Assembly (NCBI GenBank): GCA_002307725.1
Contig: DBUB01000012.1
Location: 1 to 64,000 of the forward strand
Origin: Alphaproteobacteria bacterium UBA1301
GTDB taxonomy: Bacteria; Pseudomonadota; Alphaproteobacteria; Micropepsales; Micropepsaceae
Direction of reading: 5' to 3'
DNA length: 64,000 nucleotides
Both the position numbers and the translations under genes were made by a program. How positions within the stretch are numbered: the first letter of the stretch is position 1; the number at the start of each line of letters is the position of its first letter. This document shows positions 17,197 to 25,852 of this stretch, piece after piece. The notes below the pieces were generated by a model. It worked only from the letters and a program-made list of their open reading frames with translations. It was not told the origin of the DNA and made no database searches.

Positions 17197-18189
17197 ATGG
17201 CTTTGACAGTGACACTCAACGGGGAACCGCGCCAACTGAACGGTTCGGTCAATTTAACCGAGTTCGTCACCCAAATGGGTCTCGATCCGGCCAAAATCGC
17301 GGTCGAACGCAACCTGGAGGTCGTACCCCGGTCCCAGTACAAAGATACAACCGTTGCGGACGGGGATCGCCTAGAAATCGTGCATTTCATCGGTGGCGGC
17401 AACGCGCCGGAAAAGCCGGTGGATAAGCCGCTGGTGATTGCCGGGCGCACGTTCAAGTCGCGCCTGATCATCGGCACCGGCAAATACAAGACCTACGCCC
17501 AGAACGCCGCCGCGGCCGAAGCCGCCGGGGTGGAGATGGTAACCGTGGCGGTGCGCCGGGTGAATCTCACCGACAACAGCCAAGAAAAGCTGGTCGATTT
17601 CCTCGATCCCAAGAAATACACCTATCTGCCCAACACCGCGGGCTGTTTCACCGCTGAGGATGCTATCCGCACCTTGCGCCTGGCGCGCGAGGCGGGCGGC
17701 TGGACATTGGTCAAGCTGGAAGTGCTGGGCGACAAGAAGACCCTTTATCCCAACATGATCGAGACGCTGCGCGCCACCGAACTGCTCCTCAAAGAGGGCT
17801 TTCAGGTGATGGTCTATTGCAGTGACGACCCCTTGATCGCCAAACGTCTCGAAGACATGGGCGCTTGCGCGATTATGCCGCTGGCGGCGCCGATCGGCTC
17901 GGGCCTCGGCGTGCAGAACCCGGTCGGCATCCGCATGATTATCGAGGAAGCCAAGGTGCCGGTGATTGTCGACGCCGGTGTCGGCACGGCCTCGGACGCA
18001 GCAGTGGCGATGGAACTCGGCTGCGATGCGGTGCTGATGAACACCGCCATCGCTGAGGCCAAAGACCCGGTGATGATGGCGGCTGCGATGCGCCATGCGG
18101 TGGAGGCCGGCAGGCTTGCCTATCTCGCCGGCCGCATGCCCAAGAAGCGCTACGCCGATCCGTCGAGCCCGGTGGCGGGTTTGATCTGA
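17197..18189 (+). CDS. thiG: Fused sulfur carrier ThiS / thiazole synthase ThiG
   Basis: The 330-residue protein joins a ThiS ubiquitin-like domain (residues 1-68, ending EIVHFIGGG) to a full ThiG TIM-barrel domain (about 75-330). ThiG builds the thiazole phosphate of thiamine from DXP, dehydroglycine and ThiS thiocarboxylate. The barrel has GTGKYKT, the Schiff-base lysine region LVKLEVLGDKKTLYPN, and PIGSGLGVQNP. ATG 17197 is chosen; the longer frame from 17077 is antisense to aroQ. Because the Gly-Gly is internal, thiocarboxylation would need processing or a different sulfur route. Such fusions are known in some proteobacteria. Confidence 0.93.
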   Translation: MALTVTLNGEPRQLNGSVNLTEFVTQMGLDPAKIAVERNLEVVPRSQYKDTTVADGDRLEIVHFIGGGNAPEKPVDKPLVIAGRTFKSRLIIGTGKYKTYAQNAAAAEAAGVEMVTVAVRRVNLTDNSQEKLVDFLDPKKYTYLPNTAGCFTAEDAIRTLRLAREAGGWTLVKLEVLGDKKTLYPNMIETLRATELLLKEGFQVMVYCSDDPLIAKRLEDMGACAIMPLAAPIGSGLGVQNPVGIRMIIEEAKVPVIVDAGVGTASDAAVAMELGCDAVLMNTAIAEAKDPVMMAAAMRHAVEAGRLAYLAGRMPKKRYADPSSPVAGLI

Positions 18190-18195
18190 TGTGAC

Positions 18196-18225
18196 TGTCA
18201 TGGCCCGCAAATGCGGGCCATGACA
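18196..18225. repeat. REP-like perfect palindrome between convergent genes
   Basis: A 14-bp perfect stem (tgtcatggcccgca / tgcgggccatgaca) with a 2-nt loop lies between the thiSG stop (18189) and the DsbA-like stop (18232). It is the same core as the arms at 1721-1750 and 1817-1846. By position it could act as a bidirectional transcript end. Confidence 0.8.
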
Positions 18226-18231
18226 CAACGG

Positions 18232-18969
18232 CTATTTCACCAGTTGCTTCAGTTCAGCTTCGGTGATCTCGCCTTCGTGGACTTGGCCGTTGATGATGAA
18301 CATCGGCGTGCCGTTGAACTTCATTTCGCGCGCCAGCCGGTAGCCGGCCAAGAGCGCCTTGTCCGTGTCGGGCGCGTTGAGATCGGCGGCGAGCTTGTAA
18401 ACGTCGAGCCCGGCCTTCTGCGCCACAGCCAAGAGCAGCGTTTGATCGACGACGCCGCTCTCGGCCATCAACCCGAAATGCAGCGCCAGGAACTTGTCGC
18501 CTTGTTTGTGCGCGGCAATTGCGGTGCGCGCGGCCATTGTCGAGGCATCGCCGAAGATCGGGTATTCGATAAATGCGAAGCGCGTATCGGCCTTGTGCTT
18601 TTGCATAAAGACCTTCACCACCGCGGCGGTGTTGCGGCAGTGGCCGCAGTTGTAGTCGTAGAACTCGATGAAGGTGTTCTTGGCGTTCGCCGGTCCGGTA
18701 ACAAAGGCGACATTGGGATCAAGGAACTTTTTTACGCCGAGTTTGGCGATCTTGGCGATTTGTTCCTGGCGCGCCTCGTCAGCCGCTTGCGCTTCGGCCC
18801 GGGCCTGCATTTCCACCACCAGCTTGGGATGGCCCAGCAGATAGGACTGGAGCCGCGCGTCGGTGGCGGCGGGCACGATGTGCAAGGCGACGGCGCCCGC
18901 CATCACAGCGACGGCGGCAATTGCGCCGATAAGGCCTCCCAAAGCGGCGGTCTTCAAGCGTTCCTGCAT
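18232..18969 (-). CDS. DsbA-family thiol-disulfide protein, membrane-anchored
   Basis: The 245-residue product has an N-terminal transmembrane anchor (about residues 10-31) and a helical linker rich in Ala/Glu/Gln. Its thioredoxin-fold DsbA-like domain has the redox motif C108-G-H-C111 and a cis-Pro segment (FNGTPMFIINGQV). This resembles the Com1/ScsC-like oxidoreductases of alphaproteobacteria. It should act in the periplasm on disulfide formation or isomerisation. It lies 13 nt downstream of the M48 protease gene, so the two are probably co-transcribed and may share envelope quality control. Confidence 0.9.
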   Translation of the reverse strand: MQERLKTAALGGLIGAIAAVAVMAGAVALHIVPAATDARLQSYLLGHPKLVVEMQARAEAQAADEARQEQIAKIAKLGVKKFLDPNVAFVTGPANAKNTFIEFYDYNCGHCRNTAAVVKVFMQKHKADTRFAFIEYPIFGDASTMAARTAIAAHKQGDKFLALHFGLMAESGVVDQTLLLAVAQKAGLDVYKLAADLNAPDTDKALLAGYRLAREMKFNGTPMFIINGQVHEGEITEAELKQLVK

Positions 18970-18982
18970 GGCGTTTGGTCTT

Positions 18983-20392
18983 TCAGTTGCCGCGCTGCTG
19001 TTTCAGTTGGGATGTCGCGATCGCGATGATGTCGTTGGCCCGTTCCCAATCCGGCGATCCCTTCGTCAGCTTCTGGCGCGAGCGCACGGCGAATATCCCA
19101 GCCTTGCGCAAGTCCCCGACGGTATAATAGCGCTCCGACGTGGCCAGATTGGCCATCGCGTCATTGCCGAGGTCGCTGTAGGCCTGGGCCATCTCGTACC
19201 AACCGAACGGATTGTCGCCGTCCTGCTGCATCGCAATCTTGAGATTGGCGACCGCCTGTAGCTCATAGGGTTTCTGGCCGGTCGCAATTTGGGCGGCGGC
19301 GAGCGCGATGCGAAGCTCCGGCGCATCGGGCATCAGGTTGACCGATGTCTGATACGGCGCGATGCCTTTGAGCGGCTGGCTCATCGACACATAAATCTGC
19401 CCCAGCACTTCATAGAAGAACGGGTTCTTGGGTTCTTCTTTGACCAAGCTGTTGATCTCTTCCAGCGCCAACTTAAGGTTCGGCTGGCGCATATAGACCA
19501 TGGCGCGGGCGTAACGAGCCGGCGCGCTCTTGTTGGCCAATGGATAGCGGTAGAGCACGTCCTTTACCGGCAGGAGATAGCCGATCACTTTGGCCTTGAC
19601 CATTTCGAAGGCGTGGACAGCTTGCGGGCTGTCCGGCACGTCGCGATAAGGCGAAGCGTTGGCGATTTCGCGCATGTTCTCGACGCGGTCGCGGCTGGCC
19701 GGGTGCGAGGTCGCAAACTGCTCGGGGTTCTTCACGATCATGGCTTCTTCATTGGCCATGCGGTTGAACACGTTCACCATGCCCATACCGGACTGGTGGG
19801 TGGCGCGCAGAAATTTCTGGCCCATCTGGTCGGCGGTGGCTTCCTGCACCCGGCTGAACTGGTAAAACTGGGCCGCTGCGACGCTTTGGCCTATCCCCAT
19901 CAGGACCATGCCTGCTTCGCCGGCGCCTGCGATCGCCGCACCGATGCCGAGCACCATCGACAGCAGCATCGGGATTTCGGCCTTGGCGATGGCCTCGGAG
20001 CCGCGTGACAGGTGGCCGGCCGCCATATGCCCCGTTTCGTGGGCCAGAACGCCGATCAGTTCGTTCGGAGTCTTGAGTTGGATGAACAGGCCGGCGTTGC
20101 TGAAGATGTTCTGGCCCTCGGCCACGAACGCGTTCAGCTCCGTGTCGTTGACGATGTACATCTTGACCGCAGCGGGATCGATGCCAGAGACTCCGAGGAT
20201 CGGGTCCTCGTAGGAGCGGAGCAGCCGCTCGGTCTCGGTGTCCTGCAAGAGCGAAATGCCTTGGGCGGCGGCGGGCCCGATCTGCAGCAAAAAGGCGCCG
20301 AAGAAACCGATCGCGAACGCCACGACTCGGCGGACACGATCCGATACAAGTCTGCGGCCATGAAGCCGGTGCAGAGGGTTGCAAATCGTCAA
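18983..20392 (-). CDS. Exported M48-family metalloprotease with TPR repeats (BepA-like)
   Basis: This is a zinc protease of envelope quality control, similar in design to BepA/YfgC. It has an N-terminal signal sequence (VVAFAIGFFGAFLL...AAAQG), the zinc motif HETGHMAAGH, a glycine-rich membrane-proximal helix, and C-terminal TPR-like repeats from about residue 290 on. The ORF is open back to ATG 20452, but a strong GGAGAGGAGAG sits 8 nt before TTG 20392, giving the shorter protein listed here. The upstream extension has no family likeness. Confidence 0.88.
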   Translation of the reverse strand: MTICNPLHRLHGRRLVSDRVRRVVAFAIGFFGAFLLQIGPAAAQGISLLQDTETERLLRSYEDPILGVSGIDPAAVKMYIVNDTELNAFVAEGQNIFSNAGLFIQLKTPNELIGVLAHETGHMAAGHLSRGSEAIAKAEIPMLLSMVLGIGAAIAGAGEAGMVLMGIGQSVAAAQFYQFSRVQEATADQMGQKFLRATHQSGMGMVNVFNRMANEEAMIVKNPEQFATSHPASRDRVENMREIANASPYRDVPDSPQAVHAFEMVKAKVIGYLLPVKDVLYRYPLANKSAPARYARAMVYMRQPNLKLALEEINSLVKEEPKNPFFYEVLGQIYVSMSQPLKGIAPYQTSVNLMPDAPELRIALAAAQIATGQKPYELQAVANLKIAMQQDGDNPFGWYEMAQAYSDLGNDAMANLATSERYYTVGDLRKAGIFAVRSRQKLTKGSPDWERANDIIAIATSQLKQQRGN

Positions 20393-20501
20393 AGCTTGAA
20401 CTCTCCTCTCCTGCCCACGACGGTAGGTTCGCGACGTGCTTGCGTCAATCAAGAGCGGGCCTCAAGTGAATTCGACAACAGCCAAGGATTACGGCAAATT
20501 C

Positions 20502-21881
20502 ATGTTGTACTCTCGCGCCTTAGCCGGTCTAGCCGGCATGCTTCTCGTGGCCGGTTGCTCGGTCAGTATCGGTGATATCGGCAGCACGGTGGGGTTGAGC
20601 AGGCCATCCGGGACCACCGGCGCCCTCGCCGTGGGTGATGAGCCTTTCTCGGTGCAGACCGGCGCTGCGATCCTGGGGCAGGGCGGTAACGCAGTCGATG
20701 CCGCTGCGGCGATGTATTTCACTCTCTCCGTCACCTATCCGGTCGCGGCGGGCCTCGGCGGCGGTGGCATCTGCATCGTGCATGATGCGGCCCGGAACAC
20801 GACCCAGGAATTCGATTTCGAAGCTCGCGAGGCTGCGAAGGGCGGCGCCTATGCCGTGCCGGGCAATGTGCGCGGCTTTGCGCTGATGCAGGCGGCTTAT
20901 GGTTCGCTGCCGTGGCAGAAGGTGGTGTCGCCCGCGGAACTTTATGCCCGCGCCGGCGTGCCGATTTCCAAGGCGTTGGCGCTGCGCCTCGCTGAAGCCG
21001 GCGACGTGATCCGCCTTGATGCGGGCCTCTCCGCCGCGTATCTGGACGAATCCGGTAAGCCGAAAGCGGCCGGCGCTGTCGTCACCAACCCCGAATTCGC
21101 CGATACGCTGGCGGCGATCCGCTTCAGCGGATCGGAGGCGTTCTACAGCGGCATCATCGCCGACCGGATTGCGGCTTATGCCGGAACCGAAGGCGGCACG
21201 ATCACCAAGGCCGATCTCGTCGCCACCACTGCCGAGCAGGTCACGCCGCGCGTGACCGAGATCGGTTCCGACTACGTCTTCATTCCCGCGCACAAAACCG
21301 GCATCGGTGCTTTTGCCGGCGTGCTGCTCGACAATCTCGCCAAAGCCCAGACAACGTCGGCCGGTGCCAAGGATCTTGAGGCATCGGTGATCTGGGCGCT
21401 GCAGCAGGCGCTGAAGGATTATCATGTCAGCGATCTACCGAAGGATCTGGGCGCCACCGGCTTTGCCACCATGGATGCCCGCGGACAGGCGGTGGCCTGC
21501 GCCGTGACCATGAATGGCCCGTTCGGCTCTGGCCGTACAGTGCGCGGCACCGGCGTGACGCTGGCCAAAGCGCCGTCGTCGGGTTCGGCCGGTATGGCGT
21601 CCGCCTTCCTGACGCCGATCATCGCAGCGCGCCGGGCCGACGACCCTGCCGAGCTGGCAGGTGCGGGCGCTGGCGGCCCCAACGGTGCCGCGGCCATTGC
21701 CTATGCCCTGGCGCGGATTGCTGGCGGCGACGAAATTCTCAGCCGCAAGGACCTCAAGTCCACCGGCGTGGCGCCCTACGACACCGTCAACGCCATCGTC
21801 TGTTCGGGGCGCTCCTGTGTGGCGCTGCCTGATCCCGCTGCCAACGGGCTAGGCGCGATGGTGCCGGCAAAGGAGAAATAA
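20502..21881 (+). CDS. Gamma-glutamyltransferase-family lipoprotein, nucleophile apparently lost
   Basis: The 459-residue product has a lipobox ending at Cys19 (LLVAGC), so it should be a lipoprotein. The rest is a shortened GGT: AILGQGGNAVDAAAA, PVAAGLGGGGICIV, AVPGNVRGF and VTMNGPFGSG match the family. Where active GGTs have TTH(F/Y)SVVD, beginning with the nucleophilic Thr, this protein has A318-T319-G-F-A-T-M-D. The nucleophile position is Ala in an ungapped alignment. It may be non-catalytic or cleave at Thr319. ATG 20502 is preferred over 20436 because it places the lipobox correctly. It is divergent from the M48 gene. Confidence 0.78.
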   Translation: MLYSRALAGLAGMLLVAGCSVSIGDIGSTVGLSRPSGTTGALAVGDEPFSVQTGAAILGQGGNAVDAAAAMYFTLSVTYPVAAGLGGGGICIVHDAARNTTQEFDFEAREAAKGGAYAVPGNVRGFALMQAAYGSLPWQKVVSPAELYARAGVPISKALALRLAEAGDVIRLDAGLSAAYLDESGKPKAAGAVVTNPEFADTLAAIRFSGSEAFYSGIIADRIAAYAGTEGGTITKADLVATTAEQVTPRVTEIGSDYVFIPAHKTGIGAFAGVLLDNLAKAQTTSAGAKDLEASVIWALQQALKDYHVSDLPKDLGATGFATMDARGQAVACAVTMNGPFGSGRTVRGTGVTLAKAPSSGSAGMASAFLTPIIAARRADDPAELAGAGAGGPNGAAAIAYALARIAGGDEILSRKDLKSTGVAPYDTVNAIVCSGRSCVALPDPAANGLGAMVPAKEK

Positions 21882-22105
21882 ATACGCCAAAAGCGGGCTT
21901 GCGATGATCTCGCGGGGCCGCTGAAAGGTGGGGTACACCCCAGAAGACAGGACGCCAGCAAGCAGCGCACTCAAGCAGTGAATGAATGCTGTCGTGACGA
22001 TTTAATCTTCGCACATGCTGAACGGCAGATGCGCCGCATTTGCGTTTTGTTTTGCCTTTCGCGCGCGGCAAATCGCAGGTTAAAACGAGCGCGAAAGGTG
22101 TTGCC

Positions 22106-22858
22106 GTGATCGAACTTTCTGCCGCTGCATTTTCCTCCGTGCCGCCGCTGGACGACGTGCCGATTTTTACCGGTTTTGCCTGCGCCGTGCTTGATGGGCT
22201 GGCGGACGGACGGGTGTGGTGCGACGGCGCCGCCGCCCATACGCTGCACGGTTACGGCATGAGCCTTGTGTGGGGCGAGGGCGTTGGGCGCGCTTTTCCG
22301 GCGCTGCTCGAACATCTGAAAGCCGGGGCCTATCGCGACAAGGATGAATGGCTGCAGGTCGATCCGCGTTGGCAGCATTTGGACTGGGACCGGCTGCAGG
22401 CCGAGCGCTTCACCCGAGTGAATTTCCGTTTCGATCGCGCCGCGTTTGGAGCGCGCACGCCGGTGCTGCCGCCGGGCTGGTCGCTGGTGGCGATGGGTGA
22501 AAGTGCGTTCGATTTGCCTGATGTCCACGTCACGCCGCGCGCGTTCTGGCGAAACTTTACGGCGTGCTGCGATCACGGCGGCGGGATGTGCGCGGTCAAA
22601 GACGGCGAGGTTGGCGCCATCGCCTTTTCCGCCACCCGCGCCGACGACTGGCTGGAGATCGGCATCGAAACGCGGGCAGCGTTTCGCGGCCAAGGTCTGG
22701 CGCGCGCGGTTGCGACGGCAATGATCGCCAACTGCCTCGCCAGTGGCCTGACGCCGGTATGGGCCTGCCGCAAACAAAACACCGCCTCGCTGATGCTGGC
22801 GCAGAGCTTGGGTTTCGTGGTTACCAAGGAAGTGCCGTTCTACCGGCTGACGCGATAA
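22106..22858 (+). CDS. GNAT-family N-acetyltransferase
   Basis: The product is about 250 residues. Its C-terminal half is a GNAT fold with the acetyl-CoA loop (EIGIETRAAFRGQGLARAVATAMI) and the closing strand CRKQNTASLMLAQSLGF. The N-terminal half (GYGMSLVWGEG, WQHLDWDR) resembles the two-domain GNAT group that includes ZmaR. GTG 22106 has AAAGG upstream and is preferred over a TTG at 22040. Substrate is unknown. It is monocistronic, between the GGT homologue and a dispersed repeat. Confidence 0.8.
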   Translation: MIELSAAAFSSVPPLDDVPIFTGFACAVLDGLADGRVWCDGAAAHTLHGYGMSLVWGEGVGRAFPALLEHLKAGAYRDKDEWLQVDPRWQHLDWDRLQAERFTRVNFRFDRAAFGARTPVLPPGWSLVAMGESAFDLPDVHVTPRAFWRNFTACCDHGGGMCAVKDGEVGAIAFSATRADDWLEIGIETRAAFRGQGLARAVATAMIANCLASGLTPVWACRKQNTASLMLAQSLGFVVTKEVPFYRLTR

Positions 22859-22911
22859 CGCCTTTGAAGGAGCGGGCCCTTGCTTTCGACACTGTCCTCG
22901 TGACGCGGTCC

Positions 22912-22972
22912 CCTCACCCGTCTTGCGCTGACGCGCAATCCGGCCTCTCCCCCGGAGGGGCGAGGCGGGCAC
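22912..22972. repeat. Dispersed intergenic repeat of the cccctcaccc/ctctccccc type
   Basis: This stretch reads ggtcccctcaccc ... ctctcccccggaggggcgagg, with an internal stem (ctcccc/ggggcgag). Similar sequences are widespread between genes in proteobacteria. It lies between the GNAT stop and the HPr stop, two convergent genes. Confidence 0.5.
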
Positions 22973-22992
22973 AGGCTATCACAGCACGTAGT

Positions 22993-23271
22993 TCAATCTT
23001 CCCCGAACTTGGCTTCCACCAACGCCAGGATTGCCGTCAGGGCTTCCGACGCGTCTTCGCCGGCGGCGGAGATTTCGATTTCGGTGCCGATTGGGGCGGC
23101 AAGCAGCATCAGGCCCATGATCGAGCGGGCGTCGACGGTCTGGCCGTCTTTCGTCACTGTGATATGGCATTTGAAACGCGAGGCGGATTCCACCAGCTTA
23201 GCTGAGGCGCGCGCGTGCAAGCCGCGCTTGTTGACGATCTTCGCCGTCGCCCTGCAACAGGAATTGGGCAT
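22993..23271 (-). CDS. ptsH: Phosphocarrier protein HPr
   Basis: HPr is the phosphotransfer protein of the PTS. The 92-residue product has the phosphorylatable His19 in NKRGLHARASAKLVE and the regulatory serine Ser50 in ARSIMGLMLLAAP, the target of HprK. ATG 23271 is chosen because the longer frame to 23394 runs antisense-like through the EIIA gene. It is the last gene of the chvI-chvG-hprK-EIIA-HPr operon, with 11 nt between EIIA and HPr. No enzyme I gene lies nearby. Confidence 0.94.
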   Translation of the reverse strand: MPNSCCRATAKIVNKRGLHARASAKLVESASRFKCHITVTKDGQTVDARSIMGLMLLAAPIGTEIEISAAGEDASEALTAILALVEAKFGED

Positions 23272-23282
23272 TGCGTTTCGCC

Positions 23283-23690
23283 TTACGCCCCGCCGCCGAA
23301 CAGGTCGGCGGAACCGGCGCGCATGTACTTGCGGCCCGCCTCGATGGCGTCGTTCACGGCCACTTCGAGCGGCTGCTTGGTGCGTGCGTCGCACAGCTTG
23401 ATCAGGCTCGGCAGGTTAACGCCCGCCAAGACTTCGACCTTGCCTTTCTCAAGCAGTGTGAGGGCGAGGTTGCAGGGCGTGCCGCCGAACATGTCGGTGG
23501 CGATCACCACGCCATCGCCAAGGTCCACGGATTTCACCGCCGCCGCGATCTCGCGTTGGCGGCGCTCGATATCGTCTTCGGGGCCGATGCAGACAGCGCG
23601 CAAATGACTCTGCGGGCCAACCATGTGCTCCATGGCCGAAATGAATTCGTGGGCGAGCCGGCCGTGGGTGACGAGAACGATACCGATCAT
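23283..23690 (-). CDS. PTS EIIA component, mannose family
   Basis: The 135-residue product is a free-standing EIIA(Man)-type domain. Its phospho-accepting residue is His9 in IGIVLVTHGRLA, with DLGDGVVIATDMFGGTPCNLAL in the core. No EIIB, EIIC or EIID is present, so a regulatory rather than sugar-transport role is likely, as in other alphaproteobacteria. ATG 23690 follows an in-frame TTG at 23702; the ATG fits the family N-terminus exactly. Confidence 0.93.
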   Translation of the reverse strand: MIGIVLVTHGRLAHEFISAMEHMVGPQSHLRAVCIGPEDDIERRQREIAAAVKSVDLGDGVVIATDMFGGTPCNLALTLLEKGKVEVLAGVNLPSLIKLCDARTKQPLEVAVNDAIEAGRKYMRAGSADLFGGGA

Positions 23691-23745
23691 GTTTCTGTCC
23701 AAAGGGAGGCCGAACGATAGAGAACCATTCTAAGCCGTTGAAGCA

Positions 23746-24240
23746 TTAAATTGGGTTGATGTCTTGGCGATGCAAGCCTTTGGCATAGGCTGCCGCCGCG
23801 GCCGCCAGTTTGGCCGGGGCAGAGGCCTCGAACGGGCGGAGGCTTATAACCGGTGGCGCGGCTGGTGAGGGGAGGCGCAGGGCCGCAGGCACCCGGAAAA
23901 AACGATGACCGGGCAGGCGTTGGGGCGTTTTATCCAAATCAGCGACGAGCATCACCTTTGCCTGCTTGGCGTGTGGAAAGGCCAGGATACCAACGCCGCG
24001 CACTTCCAAAAGCCCGGCGATCCTGGACGGTGCCGTAGCGTAAATCGCTCCCTGGTGCACGAACAGGTCGGTGCGGTCGTCGGCCACCAGCTGGGCGCCT
24101 GCGGCGATCAGCCGGAGGGTGAGATCGGATTTGCCGCTGCCGCTTTTCCCGATCAACAGAATCCCGCACCAGGGCGGCGCTCCGAACGCCGCTCCGGCCG
24201 TGCCGAGGCGGATGCACGTCGCATGGATGTTGACCCTCAC
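23746..24240 (-). CDS. hprK: HPr kinase/phosphorylase, short alphaproteobacterial form
   Basis: HprK phosphorylates HPr on the regulatory serine. The product is 164 residues, the short form that lacks the N-terminal domain of Firmicutes HprK. It has the P-loop GKSGSGKS (31-38), VADDR, and the SRIAGLLEVRGVGIL signature. The GTG start at 24240 overlaps the chvG stop by 4 nt (GTGA); the frame's longer start at 24309 lies inside chvG. Coupling to a sensor kinase gene suggests PTS state and ChvGI signalling are linked. Confidence 0.92.
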   Translation of the reverse strand: MRVNIHATCIRLGTAGAAFGAPPWCGILLIGKSGSGKSDLTLRLIAAGAQLVADDRTDLFVHQGAIYATAPSRIAGLLEVRGVGILAFPHAKQAKVMLVADLDKTPQRLPGHRFFRVPAALRLPSPAAPPVISLRPFEASAPAKLAAAAAAYAKGLHRQDINPI

Positions 24241-25823
24241 TGCCAATTGACCGCCAGCGGAAGTTGAACCACGAAGCGCGCGCCACCTTCGGGACGATTC
24301 TCGGCCCAAACCTGGCCGCCAGTGCCTTCGGTGATCTGGCGCACGATCGAAAGCCCGAGGCCGGAGTTCTTGCCGAAGTCGTGATCCTGCGGCCGCTCGG
24401 TATAGAAGCGCTTGAAGATGGTCTCGAGATTGTCGGGCGGAATGCCGATCCCCTGATCGTCGACCGTAATGATCACCCAGCCCGGATCGGTGTGCGCCGA
24501 AATCGTCACCGTGCCGTCCTTGGGACTGAACGACACCGCATTATCGACCAGATTGCGGAACACCTGGCCGAGGCGCTCGTCACGGCCCATCACGCGCGCG
24601 TCGGGCGGCAGTTCGAGGCTCAGCGCGATCTTCACGCCGCGCGGCAGTTCCATCATCGTGTAGATCTCGACGATGGTTTCGAGCAGCTTGACAATGTCGA
24701 CCGCGGCGGCGGTTTCGCGTGACAGTTCGGCGTCGAGGCGCGAAGCGTCGGAAATGTCGGTGATGAGACGATCGATGCGTTTGACGTCGGCGCGCACGAT
24801 GCCGAGCATGCGCTGGCGGCTTTCCTCGTCGGTAGCCCGTGTGAACATGTCGACGGCGCTGCGCAGCGAGGTGAGCGGATTCTTCAACTCGTGCGCCACG
24901 TCGGCGGCAAAGCTTTCGATGGCGTCGATGCGGTCGTAAAGCGCGCGAGTCATGGCGCTCATGCTTTCGGCGAGTTCGCCGATTTCGTCGCCGCGATCGC
25001 TCATGTTGGGGATATGCTCGCGGCCCGACCGGCCCCGGCGCACCCGGTCAGCGGCTTCCGCCAAGCGGCGCATCGGCTCGGCGATATTCCACGACAGATA
25101 AAACGAGGCGATCAGCATCATCAAGGTTGCCAGCGCGAACACCTCGATCAGCTTGGTGCGTTCGAGTCTGAGGATGGCGTCGATGTCGCCGCTCTCTGTC
25201 GAGATGAACAAGACGCCGTAGATCGCCCGGAAATGCTGCACTGGCACGGCGGTGGTCAGCACCAGTTTGTTGTGCTCGTCGATGCGCCGGGTTGACGTTA
25301 CGGTACCATCGAGCGCGGCGACAACCTCGTGATAGACTTTGCCGTCGTCGCCGCCTTCAAGATAAGGCTCGTAATGGGCGTTGGGGCGCACGCCCATGAT
25401 CGATTCATAGACGCTTTCAAGCCACTGCTTGAAGCGGCTCCAGCGGTCGATCGGCGCCAGTTCCGTCACTTGCACCGCATTGCGCGACAGGATGTAACGC
25501 GTATCGACGATGCGCTGGCCTTCGGTGTCGTAGAGCCGGGCCCTGAGGCGCGTCGGGCCGACGAGATCGCGCAGGAGTTCGTTGGCGCTCTGCACGTTGA
25601 TGCCGCGGCTGTCTGCGACCAGAGCGTATTCCGACAGCGTGGCGGCGACGACGCGGGCCTCTTCTTCGACACCGGTCTGGCGCTCGTCGACCAGATTGGC
25701 GCGACTCGACTGCACCCAGGTCACGCCCGCGATCAGCACCGCGAACACGATGGTGTTGAGCAGAATGATGCGCCACCTGAGGACGGAGCGGCGCGATTCT
25801 TTTCTGTGACGAAGAAATTCCAT
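24237..25823 (-). CDS. chvG: ChvG-type sensor histidine kinase
   Basis: This is a membrane sensor kinase of the ChvG/ExoS group, which in rhizobia responds to acid and envelope stress. The 528-residue product has TM1 at about residues 18-36, a roughly 200-residue periplasmic sensor, TM2 (FALATLMMLIASFYLSW) and a HAMP segment. The phospho-His lies in AADVAHELKNPLTSLR, and the ATPase has N, G1 and G2 boxes (RNLVDNAVSFS, VDDQGIGIPP, GLGLSIVRQI). ATG 25823 is favoured over a TTG at 25856 that overlaps the chvI stop. Confidence 0.93.
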   Translation of the reverse strand: MEFLRHRKESRRSVLRWRIILLNTIVFAVLIAGVTWVQSSRANLVDERQTGVEEEARVVAATLSEYALVADSRGINVQSANELLRDLVGPTRLRARLYDTEGQRIVDTRYILSRNAVQVTELAPIDRWSRFKQWLESVYESIMGVRPNAHYEPYLEGGDDGKVYHEVVAALDGTVTSTRRIDEHNKLVLTTAVPVQHFRAIYGVLFISTESGDIDAILRLERTKLIEVFALATLMMLIASFYLSWNIAEPMRRLAEAADRVRRGRSGREHIPNMSDRGDEIGELAESMSAMTRALYDRIDAIESFAADVAHELKNPLTSLRSAVDMFTRATDEESRQRMLGIVRADVKRIDRLITDISDASRLDAELSRETAAAVDIVKLLETIVEIYTMMELPRGVKIALSLELPPDARVMGRDERLGQVFRNLVDNAVSFSPKDGTVTISAHTDPGWVIITVDDQGIGIPPDNLETIFKRFYTERPQDHDFGKNSGLGLSIVRQITEGTGGQVWAENRPEGGARFVVQLPLAVNWQ

Positions 25824-25852
25824 CCGACCGATCCGCCGGAGATGCGCGAGGT

